NCBI RefSeq assembly: GCF_032362555.1
Contig: NC_083531.1
Coordinates: 4,588,001-4,652,000, forward strand
Source: Amyelois transitella
Taxonomy: Eukaryota > Arthropoda > Insecta > Lepidoptera > Pyralidae
Direction of reading: 5' to 3'
DNA: 64,000 bases
Shown in pieces: positions 31,401 through 45,200 of this stretch. The position numbers were made by a program, and so were the translations under genes. Below the pieces are notes generated by a model, which saw nothing but the letters and a program-made list of their open reading frames with translations, made no database searches and had not been told where the DNA came from. The first letter of the stretch is position 1, and every line of letters starts with the position of its first letter.

Positions 31401-34400
31401 AAAATGTCAAATTTATAAGCTATCTGGCTTATAAATTTAAGATTCCCTTTGTATGACAATGGGCTAGCAACCTGTCACTATTCGAATCACAATTCTAACA
31501 AAAAGCCAAACAGCTGAACGTGGCCATTCAGTCTTTTCAAGGCTGTTGGCTCTGTCTACCCGCAAGGGACATAGACGTGATGATATGTATGCATGTTAAG
31601 TTATAAATTACCTGTGCCGCTGTATTGTTATCCTGATACAGGCCCGAAACACAGAATGTTGCTTCAACATACGCCTGGATCAAATCGGCCGGCTCTTTTA
31701 TTGACTGTGAACAGGTAAAAAAAAAATTTAAAAAAAAATTATTACATACGTATTGATACATATAATCACGTCTTTGTCCCTTGCGGGGTAGACAGGTACG
31801 GAGTAGGTTCCAGTTCCATAAAATAAAGAATAAGACCACTCTATCTCGCTCCCATGGATGTCGTAAAAGGTGAGTAAGGGATATGCTTATAAACTTGAGA
31901 TTCATCATTTAGGCGATGGGCTAACAACCTGTCACTATTTAAATCTCAATTCTATCACTGAGCCGTACAGCTGAACGTAACCTATAAGTTTTTTCAAGAC
32001 CGTTGGATCCGTCTACCCCGCACGGGATATAGACGTGACCATATGTATGTATGTATTAAGCCAAATAGCTGAACGTGGCCTATCAGTCTTTTCGAGACTG
32101 TTAACTCAGTCTACCCCGCACGGGATATAGACATGACGATATGTATGTATGTATACATACATACATTACATACATATGATCACGTCTTTACCCCTTGCGG
32201 GGTAGACATAGCCAACACTCTTTAAAAGACTGATAGGCCACGTTCAGTTGTTTGGCTTTGATAGAATTGAGATTCGAATAGTGACGGGTTGCTAGCCCAT
32301 CGCCTAAAAGAAGAATCCCAAGTTTATAAGCCTATCCCTATCCTATGTATTTATGTATGTATATATGTATCAAATTAAGGGCGTCCTGGCAAAGGGTCAG
32401 GTCGAGAGTGCCCGAAACCGCAGAGCTTGCATGAAGAGAGTTATGAATGTGGATGAAGCGAAGGAAGTATGCAGAGATCGTGGCAAGTGGAAAGAGGTAG
32501 TCTCTGCCTACCCCTCCGGGAAAGAGGCGTGATTTTATGTATGTATGTATGTATCCTATGTATGTATGTATCCTATGTATGTATGTAACAATTGGTCACC
32601 TGTAAATGTGCATCTATGACATCGGCCGCCTCTGGACCCAGCCTGTCCAGGTTTAGTGAGGTAGGCTCCTTCAGGAATCTGCCTACATCTGTTTCGATCT
32701 CTTCTACGCCTGAAAATTATATTTAAAACATAAAGTACCCGGTTGACCGAGCTTTGCTAGGTCTACCAGAGATGGCGCTGATTTTGCCTATTAAAACGCG
32801 GTTTTTAAAATGTTTACATATTTATTTATTTATTTATTTATTTATTTATTGCTTCCTTAATGTAAAATACAGATGTTTGTGTGATAATATCGAACCATTA
32901 AGGGCCCTGGCGGGCACTGCAATGAAAGAGGGGCCATTTTTTAATATTACAGAATAAATAGATAAAAAATTACTCCTATAATCATATTTTTATATTAATA
33001 TTTTATTAAATAGATACTTATTATGTATAGAATTGGACTTTTGAATTGTAATTGAGTATTCATCATGCATGTATAGTATTTATTTATTGTAGTATGTATT
33101 TATTATTTATTGCTTATTAGGTTTATTTAACTTATAATTAATAATAGATAATTTTTATTATACAAATTAATTATTGTGTACATCATTATTTTTTATTAAT
33201 CACGTCTTTATCATTTATTTTTTTATTTTGTTTATTTCGTTGTCTTCTAAATATTCCTTTACAGAATAGTAACACTTTTTTATGAGAAATTCTTTGAGGT
33301 GTTTCAAGAATGTATTATAACTGTCTATGTCTTTTATAGTCTCTGGTAGCCTATTGTACAGTTTTACGGACATAACTAGAGGACCAGACGAGTGAAGTCG
33401 GAGGCGCGATGTAGGTAGTAGTAGCCTGTTTTGATGTCGAGATGCATATCTAGTGGCTATATCCTTTCTTTTTACAAAAAAGTGTGGGTATTTGCGGACG
33501 AATTTACATACCTCTAATATATAGATACACGGCACGGTAAGTATTTTTAATCGCTGGAAATAGGCTTTACAACTATCTTGTTGCTGGATATTAGCTATAA
33601 TTCGGATCAGACGTTTTTGAAGTGTAAAAGCATTATCCCAGTCGGTACCATTACCCCACAGAATTATGCCGTAACTAAGCCAAGAATAGGCGTAAGCGTA
33701 ATAGTTAGTGAGTGCAGTATCTACGTCTGTTGTTTTTTTTATTTCTCTGAGAGCATATGCAAACTTCGACAACTTAGCACAAAGTTTTTGGATATGAGGT
33801 TTCCAGTTCATATGGCTATCTATTTCTATACCTAACAGGGTGAACACGTCAATCACTTCCAAGTCCGTTCCGTTAAAGTTAATTTTTAGGTTTAGTGATG
33901 GTTTTTGATGTGGGTGATAAACCATTAATTTAGTTTTTGTATAATTTATTTCCAGGTTGTGGTCACTCAACCAGTTCTCCGTTTTAGTGAGGGTTTCTGT
34001 TAGATGTTTATAAAAGTCATTACTATTATTGACAGTTGATGTTAATATGGAGACATCGTCAGCAAACAGGACACAGTGCTCCTTTATTGTTTTTGGAAGG
34101 TCGTTGATATATAACAAAAACAAAAGGCATCCGAGTACGCTTCCTTGGGGGATCGAAGTGTTTATCGGCACACAGTTAGATCTGACATTTTGGATCGTTT
34201 TTGTGTCAAAATTATAATGTTCGATTTCAACATATTGCTTCCTGTTCGTAAGGTAAGAAGCAAACCACTTGTGTGCAGGTCCTCTGATCCCAGCTCCATA
34301 CAATTTATCTAGTAGGATATTGTATAGGACCCGGTCATATGCCTTCGTCATATCCAGTAGTATACCGACGCCATACCTTCCGTGATCTAGTGTTTTTAAT

Positions 34401-37400
34401 ATTTCTTGGATATATTTAAAGACAGCTAAAACGGTAGATCTATTTTTCCTAAAACCATTCTGACATTCATCAAGTAGGTTATACTTTTCACAGAATTTGT
34501 ATACTCGGTCTGCCATGGCTCTTTCGAAAATTTTTGAGGCTGTTGGCAGCAGTGCTATCGGTCGGTAATTATTAAGGTCAGTCCTTTCATTTTTCTTATA
34601 GACAGGTTTTATTATTGTAATTTTTAGAAGGTCCGGAAAAGCTCCTTCGTTAAAGGATTGGTTTATTAATAAAGTGAAAGGCACGGTTAGTTCATCTGCA
34701 CACTCCCTGAATAAGTTTGGCGGTATTTCGTCTATGCCATGGCTCCTTTTATTTTTTAAGTTTTTAATAATTTTATGAATTTCTTTTTCGTCTACGGGGC
34801 GGAGGAATATGCTATTTTCAGCAGGACAATGTACAGGTCTCCCAAGACTATTTCTCCTGCCATTTTCAGCTATAGATGCAAAAAAGTCGTTAAAGGTATT
34901 AGCTGTCTGCATTGGGTCAGATATTATTGATTTATTAATTCGCAAGGTTATGTTATTTTTTTCCGAATTAGTTTTTTTATTTGTAAGTTCGTTTACTATG
35001 TTCCACATGGTTTTGACTTTGTTTTGTGATTTATTCATGCGATCTTTGTAATGGAGTTTTTTTGCTGTAGCCACTGCTTTCTTTAAAATGTTTTCATATT
35101 TTTTATAATAATTGTTAAGTATATAACTATTTGATCTTATAGTGAGGAGCTTTAATAGACGTTTATTTTTACAACATTTTTTTATCCCCACTGTTAGCCA
35201 ATGTTTATTGGATGTTTTTTGTATTTTTATTTTTTTCTTAGGCATGTATTGGTCAAGAATGTGTATTAATTTATTATGGAATAATTCATAATTCTTTGTT
35301 ATATTTTTATTTTCTATTAAGATTTCATGCCAGTTTATTTCTTTTAATTTTGATTTAAATGAATGTATACTTTTTTTATTAAATATCCTTTTTTCGGTGT
35401 ACCACGGTCTTTTAGAAATTGTTTGGGCCGATTTGATGCTTAACATTGTGGCAGAATGATTTGAAAATCCTAATTTTTCGACTCTTGTTCGTATGTTTTC
35501 TTTGAAATTTGTGAAGATTAGATCTATACACGTTGCTGATGTTTTTGTGAAATGTGTAGGTTCGTTAATATGTTGAGTGAATCCGTATTCTGACATTTTA
35601 TCAAGAAACTTTTTGATTTTAGAATTGTTTCTTTTTTTAACGGTATTTATATTGAAATCGCCACCAAGAATTATTTTATATTTAGAGTAATTTTTACAGA
35701 TATAGAGTAGTACCTTTTCTAATTGAGAATTAAAGGTATCGGCCCCTATTCCATTCCAGTATATAGATATTAACAGAGTATTTTCTTTAGGCAATTCAAC
35801 AGCACACAATTCTAGACAGTATTCAATAGACATGTTTTTAATAACAGTTATTTCATTATATTCTATATTTTCTTGTAACAAGATGCAGACTCCGCCTCCG
35901 TCATGCTCCTTACGACAAAAGGAAGCTGCTAGTTTATATCCATTTAATCGTATTAAACTTGTTTTTTCTTCTGTTAGCCATGATTCCGAAACACAAATGG
36001 CTGTATTATCAGGATTTTGGTCTAAATATGCTTCCAGCAGGTGTTGTTTATTGTAGATACTCTGGAAATTTTGGAACAAGACTTTAAGTTGCGGTCCTCC
36101 TGCGAAAGGAGTGGTTCTTACTATTTGATGTGTGGCTATTAGAACTCGGTAGCTTATTCTGCTCATTTTTATTTGCATCTATGTGCTTTCCCTCTATGTA
36201 TAATTTATTATTCCTTATAATAGCGTATAATCCCTTGTTCCTTGCCTTAAACATTTGTTCTCTCAATGATTTTATTTCCTTCAGTGTATTTCTATCCATA
36301 TATTGTGATACCGAGAGGCCTGAGCCACGGAAACCATGAATGTTGTTCATAATATATTTGGTCATCTTCTTGCTGATAAGCTCTATCATAAGTGGTCTAT
36401 TTTTTTGCTCATGAAACCTTCCTATTCTTTTTGTTTCTTCTATGTATCCAAGTAGGTCAATATTGAGGATATCACGAAAAACTGCCGCTACTCTACCGTG
36501 TAACTCAAAGTCAGGTTCTTCATATTCTGGTAGGCCAAATAGCACAATTTTTTTACACTCACTATCAGGTATTGCTCTCCGGTCAGGGGTTGAAGTGTTC
36601 AATTCAATTTGTTTAATTTCTTTAAGCAACGTTTCATTTTCCTGTTGTAATTTCTCTATTTTGACGGTAAGCTCATCTATTTCTTTTTTTCTTGAATTAT
36701 TTTCTTGATACAGTGTGGTAGTGTCTTGTTTAAACTCTTCTCTAAATTTGGAGATTGCTTTTTTTATTTCAGCTCCTATTGTGTTCTTTAGGTCCGTTAT
36801 TATCCTCTTGTTATTATCTTTTAGCTGGGAGGCTATTAAATCCTTTAAGTTGTCAAAGGTTAACTCAGTTCTCGCGTTAGTACTCTCTTTATTTGTAGTA
36901 TTAGTATCTCCCAATATGCTTAAGTCGTCAGAACATATCGACTCGTTAATCGGTAAGGCATTCCTATTCCGCATCGTTACATTATCATCAACAGGCGAGA
37001 GAGCGACAGGGTTTGTATCGCGATGGTCACGATGTCGTACAGGCGTGTTAGAGTTATCTCCTTTAGGCAGTTTACATATGCACATTTGACAGCGCCAAGC
37101 TTGTTTGTGTTCTGTTGCCATCGTATTATAGAATCTGGTAGTAGATACATTTGCACATTCCAAATCGTAGCGTTCTTTACATAAAACACAGTCCAAGAAC
37201 TCCCTATTTGAAATTTCTCGGCGGCATCCAGCACATTTCTTTTGAATCGAAGTCATTATGGTACTGGTTATGCCCTCTAGCGACGAGAATATCCAACTAT
37301 TCAACAGATAAGATAATGATTTTTATACCAAACTGGTGAGAGCTGGAGTTGTGCGTTTGCTTATGCGATTTCGTATGCGTGATTCTGGATGTAGATGGCG

Positions 37401-40400
37401 CCTATGTGTACTATAATAATGTATCATATGATTTAGAATTAATCAATTTATTTGTTCAACAATGTAACTTTCTTAAGGATCTAGAAGTCACAATCGGTAT
37501 TCTTATTGGATTTTCAATTAATTATTGCTACTAAGAAAAATTATAGTGATAGTTTTGATGACTCTTGGATCCCTTAATAGATGGCGCTAGTCTCGCAGTA
37601 TTTATTCGTTAAACTTAATGTCTTGACTCACCCATAGATGGCGGTGCTGGTGAGTATAGGTATTGTAACAGCTGGTTCTTTGTTTGCGTATTTCAAATCT
37701 TAACTGACACAAATTCACTTAATTCACAGGGAACTGTTTTCACTGATTAGTTTTGTTATTAAATATTTCAGATAAAAGTACGATATTGGAAATGTGTCCA
37801 AAAATTCACACAAATCGATTGGTTTAGGCACCAACAAGATTTTGGAGTCTGTAGTTTTATTGACGTATAATGTTCACAGTTGTCCTTATTTTTCCACAAT
37901 AACACTCGCACTTGTAGTCCGACAATTTATAAACTGGATTATGTATAAATTATGATGTTTTGCACTGATTTACTATTTTTTGGATTATTAAAACACAGAG
38001 CCGATGTATCTCGCGCAAGAGAGATGGCGCCACTCCAAACACATACATATCTTGAGAACCGAGCTTTTTTCGAACCTAGGACCTTGATAAATCGATTCGT
38101 TGAGCCGAAAAGCCCCTAATCTGTAACTTTCATGAAAATAGTTGGAGCCGTTTCATGTTTCTTTCATGAAAACATAAATATATAACGTCACAATTCACAA
38201 CGGCCTCTGTGGCGTAGCGGTAGTGCGCTCGTCTGTGACAGGGGCGGTCCCGGGTTCGAATCCCGGCCAGGCATTGGCGGAGTAGCACATTTGCCGCTAG
38301 TTCTGCGGTTAAAATATTCCCGCCCCTTGTCCCTCTCTCTGCATTTCGATACCCCACACGGAGAAAAAAAAAAGGTGGAGGTCAAATGTCAAATTTTATA
38401 ATTAAAAAACCGAAAATTTTTATATTTAAGTAGTTATTTTTTTATTCGGTTGTACGCTTGTCTGTGACACCGGAGATCCTGGGTTCGAATACCGGCCAGG
38501 GCATGATGAGTAACGATCTTCCTGTGTTCTGGGCCTTGGATGTTTATTTATATAAGTATATATTAAAAAATACAGTATCGTTGAGATAGTATCTCGTAAC
38601 ACAAGTCTCGAACTCACTTCGAGGCTAACTATCTGTGTAATCTGTCCCGTATACATTAGAGGCCCATATATAGAGTAATAGTGTCATTATTATTGAAAAA
38701 ATAATCGCGTAATTCGCACAAATATCATGTAACAGTGTCATAATTTTTGTAAATATAATTAAAGGCTCATACATCGTGTAATAGTGTCATAATTTTTGAA
38801 AATATATTTATAGGCCCAAATATCGTGTAACAGTGTCATAATTATTAAAAAAATAATCACGTCACAACAGTCTCAAAAATTAAATATCGCGCGAAACAGT
38901 GTCAAAATTATTAAAAAAAAAAAAAAAAAAAAAAACAAAACAAGAAATGTTTCACACACCTGAGTTGTCGAGGGCGATGACATCTTTAACGAAATCAGCG
39001 CTCGTGTCCAAATGTTGAGCGTCCTCCGTTGCGCTGTCTTCTGAGCGCTCACTCTCATCGCCCGACGACTCCTCCTCGGAGTCTGTCACGTCTGATGGTG
39101 ATGAAGAGTATACATACAAACATATATATGGTGATGAAGAGTAAACATACATACATAATCCCATTGGGGACAAGTCCGCCATTGTGCATATTCTTCTAAA
39201 TCCAATAACTGTTTTGTAATTTGTTATATTTATTTTTATGTGCAATAAAGAGTTTACAAACAAACAAACAAACAAACATATATATGGTCACGTCTATATC
39301 CCTTGCGGGTTAGACAGTATTGAAGAGACTGATAGGCCACGTTCAGCTCAATGATGGAATTGAGATTCAAATCGTGGTAAAACAGCTGGGGTTGAGCAAG
39401 TTATGCATCATAACATCCGGCTCGAAGGATCAAATGTTTAGATATTTAGCCGGGATGTAAAATAAAATACTGTGTGTTGGTAAAAATAAAGAAAACTAGT
39501 ACGCTATACAATTTTAAACACAAAAATACTGACAGGTCGCTAGCCCGTCGCCTAATAGAAGAATCCCAAGTTTATAAGGGAATGAGACGAAGTGGTCCTA
39601 TTGCTTTTGATTTTTAATTGATGTGCTGGGAACCGCACGGCACTTGGAACGCACGGAAGAATAAATATCTATCAAAAAATATATTACAAAATAAATTTCT
39701 AACTTATGAATGTCCATATTCGTAATATTCTAAGCGGTTCGACCAATGACAGATGAGCTTTTAATTTTACGCTTCTATAAAATATGACAAACACACAGAA
39801 CTATGCAGAGATCGTGGCAAATGGAAAGATGTAGCCTCTGCCTACCCCTCTGGGAAAAAGGCGTGATTTCATGTGTGTATGTACGTATATATAACACACA
39901 GCTCTCTGATTGGTCGACTTTGACAGTGGCAATTTCTACGTCGCTCGGTATAGGAAGAACATAATATTTTTAACATATTATGTTAAAAATTGTATATCCC
40001 GTGGGATTTGCGAAAAACATACAACTTTTGTAGGTGGCGGAAATTTCGTCGCTTTATTTGGGTGGCACTAAATTCGCCGCTTTATTTAAATGTCACAAAA
40101 TTACTTGCTTCTTGAAGGTGGCGCTAAATTCGTCACTTTTTTCTAAATGGCGCTATACTACTTGCTTTATGTAAATGACTCTCAACTCTGCTTTTAAAGT
40201 GAAGCTCGAAATTTATCCCTTTTTTGTAGGTGGCGCTAAATTGGCGCTAATCAAATCCAGTGTACCAATGTTAATAAAACCTCATAAAACTCACATTCAT
40301 CGCCGTCACTCCCTTCTCCATCACTCAACACGGCAGTTTCACCTAATTTGTCCCTCATCGTCTTCTTGTTGGCCGTACCGCCTAAACTGTTACCTGAAAA

Positions 40401-42256
40401 CATACATACATATGGTCACGTCTATATCCCTTGCGGGGTAGACAGAGCCAACAGTCTTGAGAATGAATGGCCACGTTCAGCTATTTGGCTTAATGATAGA
40501 ATTGTGCTTCAAACAGTGACAGGTTGCTAGCCCATCGCCTAAAAAAAGAATCCCAAGTTTGTAAGCCTATCCCTTAGTCGCCTTTTACGACATCCATGGG
40601 AAAGAGATGGAGTGGTCCTATTCTTTTTTTTTTGTATTGGTGCCGGGAACCACACGGCACTGCCTGGAACCACACGGCACGCGCTGAAAACACAATATAA
40701 AAAAAAACCTTCGTACGATCGTCGACGGTCGAATCGGTGAGGTGCCCGGTTGGAATGCGTGTGTCGCAAAAAGGTCACAGGTTCGAATATTACTATTTTC
40801 GAATGTTATATATACATTAGTTTGAATACTAGCCGATGGTCTTACGATGTAAGAAAACATAGCGAGGAAACCTGCACATTCAGGCAAATGAATGTGTGAC
40901 CATGATCGATCCAACACGGGTCAGGTTCCCCTGCAAAGGTCGCGGAGGTCAGACGGGAGTCGCTTCGTGTAAAAACCTGATTCACCCAATCCAGGGTCCA
41001 TAGTCAAAGGCATAATACTCAGGCATAATAAGGGTCATACACATAGTCACGTCTATATCCGTTGAGGGGTAGACAGCCTACAGACTTAAAAAGACTTAAA
41101 GACCATATTCAGCCGTAAAGTGACAGGTTGCTATTCCATCAGCTACAGGAAGAACTCCATGTTTTTAAACCGTTCCCTTAGTCGCTCCTTACAATACCCG
41201 CGGGAAAGAGAGAGAGTGGTACTATTCGAAAGAGCCGGAAACCACACTGTATGTATGTATGTATTGATGTATGTATGTATTGATGTATGTAAGTATGTAT
41301 ATGTAGATGTATGTATGCATTAATGTATGTATTGATGTATGTAAGTATGTATATGTAGATGTATGTATGCATTGATGTATGTACGAAAGTAGGTATTAAT
41401 GTGTTACGAACTCCTTTAGAGTGTTCCGAACTCCTTTGTTAAGGAAAAACATTTTGTAATTTAAAATAAGAAAAATAAGAAAAAATAAATGACAGTCTGT
41501 TTTGAGCGTGCATCATCTTTTCTTTGCCAGCGCAAATATTTTATTATATTCAGCATATTTCCTATAGTATGTAAACACTAACCGGCCAAAACAACTTTGG
41601 TCCCCTGCGCCTGCGCATCAGACGGCGATGTGATGGCGTCCACAATCTCCATACACGCCTCTCTGCCTATTTCGTTGTGGCTCAGGTCTAGTGACTGTAA
41701 GAGTAAAAAAAAATACAATAAAATGCCTTTAATAATTATATAACACTAGGTGCGCCCGCGACTTCATCCGCGTGGAATAGTTATTTGCATCATTGAATAA
41801 TTTTCCCCGTTTTTTTCACATTTCCCATTATTTCTTTACTCCTTATAGTTGTATATTATATAGCCTAAAGCCTTCCTCGATAAATGGTCTATTCAACGCA
41901 ATAAGAATTTTTCAATTCGAACCACTAGTTTCTGAGATTAGCGCGGTCAAACAAACAAACAAACTCTTCAGCTTTATAATATTAGTATAGATACATACAT
42001 ATAACCACGTCTATATACCTTGCGGGGTAAACAGAGCCAACAGTATTGATAAGACTGATATGCCACATTCAGCTGTTCGGCATAACAATAGCTCTCTTAT
42101 ACTTATATATATATATATATTAGACCGGAGGTCCCGGGTTCGAATCCCAGCCAGGGCATGATGAGAAAAGAATTTTCTCTGATTGGCCTGGGTCTTGGAT
42201 GTTTATCTATATAAGTATTTATTATGAAATAAAGTATCATTGAGTTAGTATCTCGT

Positions 42257-42291
<35 letters not shown>

Positions 42292-45200
42292 CTGTTACAT
42301 GAAATAAACATAATATATATACATTACCTCTAAACGGACCGAGTTATCTTTGAAAGCTCTGGCGAGAGCTTTAGCACCTTTGCTTTTCAATAAGCAATCA
42401 CCAAAATTTATCGATTTTAAATTTTTCAATCTGCAACAACAAAAAAAATTTGGATGAGTCACAAATAATTCAACACCATAATTCTATACTACATACATAC
42501 AGAAATACACGCAATCACATCTTTATCCCTTGCAGGGTAGACAGAGCGAAAAGTCTTGAAAAGACTGATAGGCAGCGTACAGCTGTTTGGCTTAATTATA
42601 GAATTGAGATTCAAATAGAAAGAAAGAAAGAAAAGGACCACTCTATCTCTTTCCTATGGATGTCGTAAAAGGCGGATTTGGAAGAGGCTTATAAAGTTGG
42701 GATTCTTTTTTTAGGCGATGGGCTAGCAACCTGTCACTATTTGAATCTCAATTCTATCATTAAGCGAAATAGCTGAACGTGGCATGTCAGTCTTTTTAAG
42801 ACTGTTGGCTCTGTCTACCCCGCTAGGGATATAGACGTGATAATATGTATGTATAATGATTTGCCGTGTGGTTCCCGGCGCCAATATAAAAGCTGCAGCT
42901 TCATGTAATCCCACATGAAATGATAATCATGTAATCCCAGCTGAAATCTCAATTCTATCATTAAGCCAAATGGCTTAGAGATTCAAATAGTGACAGATTG
43001 CTCACTCATCGCCTAAAAAAGAATCCCAAATTTGTAAGCCTATCCCTTAGTCGCCTTTCACGACATCCATGTGAAACAAATGGAGTGGTCCTATTCCTTT
43101 TTTGTATTGGCACCGGGGAACCATACGGCACATTTACCAGCATTAAACATTACAATTACGAATTACCTGGGTAAAGCGTCAGCTATAGCCTGCGCCCCCT
43201 TGCCCCCAATAGTGTTGTCGTTAAGATTCAGACTCCGAAGTCCCGGGTTCTTTTTGAACGCGTCAGACAGCGACGATATGCCGACGTGGTATATGCCATT
43301 CTGGGGCATCGCTACCTCTTCAAGGGTGCCCATTTCCTGTAACATTTGAATTACCAGTTTCCGGTGCACTGTCTACCCCGCAAAGGATATAGACGTGATA
43401 TTTATAGGCATATATGTAAAACCACATTTTCAGCAGATCATTAGGAGAGTATGGAGGGAAAGGTCGGAGTGGGATGGCCTAGACGAACGTATCTTGATCA
43501 GATTAAGGACGTCCTGGTAAAGGGTCAGGTCGAGAGTGCCCGAAACCGCCGAGCTTGCGTGAAGAGAGTTATGAATGTGGATGAAGCGAAGGAAGTGTGC
43601 AGAGATCGTGGCAAGTGGAAAGAGGTAGTCTCTGCCTACCCCTCCGGGAGAAAGGCGTGATTTTATGTATGTATATATATATATTTGGAATTTAAGCAAC
43701 AGATATTATGATTTCTTTACGCAACATATAATAAATGCTGCAGTGTAGTTTGTTCCGCCGCTTCTTCTACACATGAGCTTTGTAAGCGGCAGTAGTTATA
43801 ATTAGATTTAAGTGATGTGACGTCAAAATGTGGTACCTTGTATCCAATTTTGAAAATAAATCTATTCTATGCTATTGCCGTGTGGTTTCCGGCACCGGTA
43901 CAGGGGGGAGTAGGACCACTCCATCTCTTTCCCGTGGATGTCTTAAAAAGCGACTAAGGGATAGGCTTACAAACTTGGGATTCTCTTTTAGGCGATGGGC
44001 TAGCAACCTGTCACTATTCGAATCTCAATTCCTATCATCAAGCCAAACAGCTGAACGTGGCCATTCAGTCTTTTAAATACTGTTGGCTCCGTCTACCCCG
44101 CAAGGGATATTGACGTGACCATATATATGTATCTATTCAATTCTAATAATGATTTTTTTTATTTCTGAACCAACCTGGAACACCTTGGCCAAAGCTGTCG
44201 CCCCGTCATTCTCCAGCCTGTTCCTGCCCGCTATGAACACCTTCAGCCTCCGAGGGTTCGCTGACAGAGCCTTGGCCAGGAGTCTTCCGCCGGTGATGCC
44301 GAGACCGTTGTTATTAAGCCGCAACTCCTGTTAATATATAAATGTTAAATCTTATATGTATATAAAAATGAATCGCTAAATGTGTTGGTAAACGCATAAC
44401 TCAAGAACGCCTGGACCAATTTGGCCAATTCTTTTTTTCTAATATTCGTCAAAACTCAAGGATGGTTTTAACGGCGAAAAAATACCAAATAATTGCCTGA
44501 AAAACCTTAAAAACAGTCCTTTTCTTTATCCCATACAAACGTTTTCTAACTAATATGTACAGTCAATTTGAGCTTTATTGCTAATGTATAAAGTTCACTG
44601 TTGTCTAAGCAATGTAGGTCTAATAGATAGGAACAAAAAACTGTCATATTACAAATCTTTTTGACAGAACGAAGTCTGTCGGGTCCGCTAGTAGTATATA
44701 AATATGAAGCTGCAGTTTTTTATATGCACCAATATAAAAAACTGCAGCTTCATGTAATCCCACATGAAATGATAATCATGTAATCCAATCATTATACTGC
44801 AACTCCTATAAATATATATGATATGTATTGAAGAAGTTTAACAAAATACATACATATGGACACGTCTATATCCCTTGCAGGGTAGACTGAGCCAACAGTC
44901 TTGAAAAGACTGATAGGCCACGTTCAGCTGTTTGTCTCAATGATAGAATTGAGATTCACATAGTGATAGGTTGCTAGCACATCGATTAAAAGAAGAATTC
45001 CAAGTTTATAAGCATATCCCTTAGTCGCCTTTTACGACACCCATGGGAAAGAGATGCGAGCTGTCCTATAATTTTTTTCTATTGGTGCCGGGAACCACAC
45101 GACTGCTAAAATAATCATAATATCGTTTAACATACTAACTAAACATACACATTAAATTTTTTGTAAGAAGGGTAAACAATCTACTCAATTTTTGAAAGAA

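Larger units (their letters stand above)
32818..37540 (-). mobile_element. Full-length two-ORF non-LTR retrotransposon (LINE)
   Basis: About 4.7 kb, reverse orientation. It has a 5' region (about 37305-37540), ORF1, ORF2 and a 3' UTR, ending in a run of AAATA/TAAA units at about 32818-32850. ORF1 and ORF2 overlap by 95 nt. The gene layout and RT sequence place it in the Jockey/CR1 group; a finer clade was not assigned. Exact 5' end and target duplication were not found. It lies in RanGAP intron 9 in the same orientation as the gene. Confidence 0.85.

Noticed and set aside
32754..32957. 67-codon ORF with (TTTA)n-encoded LFIYLFIY
   Set aside because: It overlaps the LINE 3' end and its tail repeat on the opposite strand.
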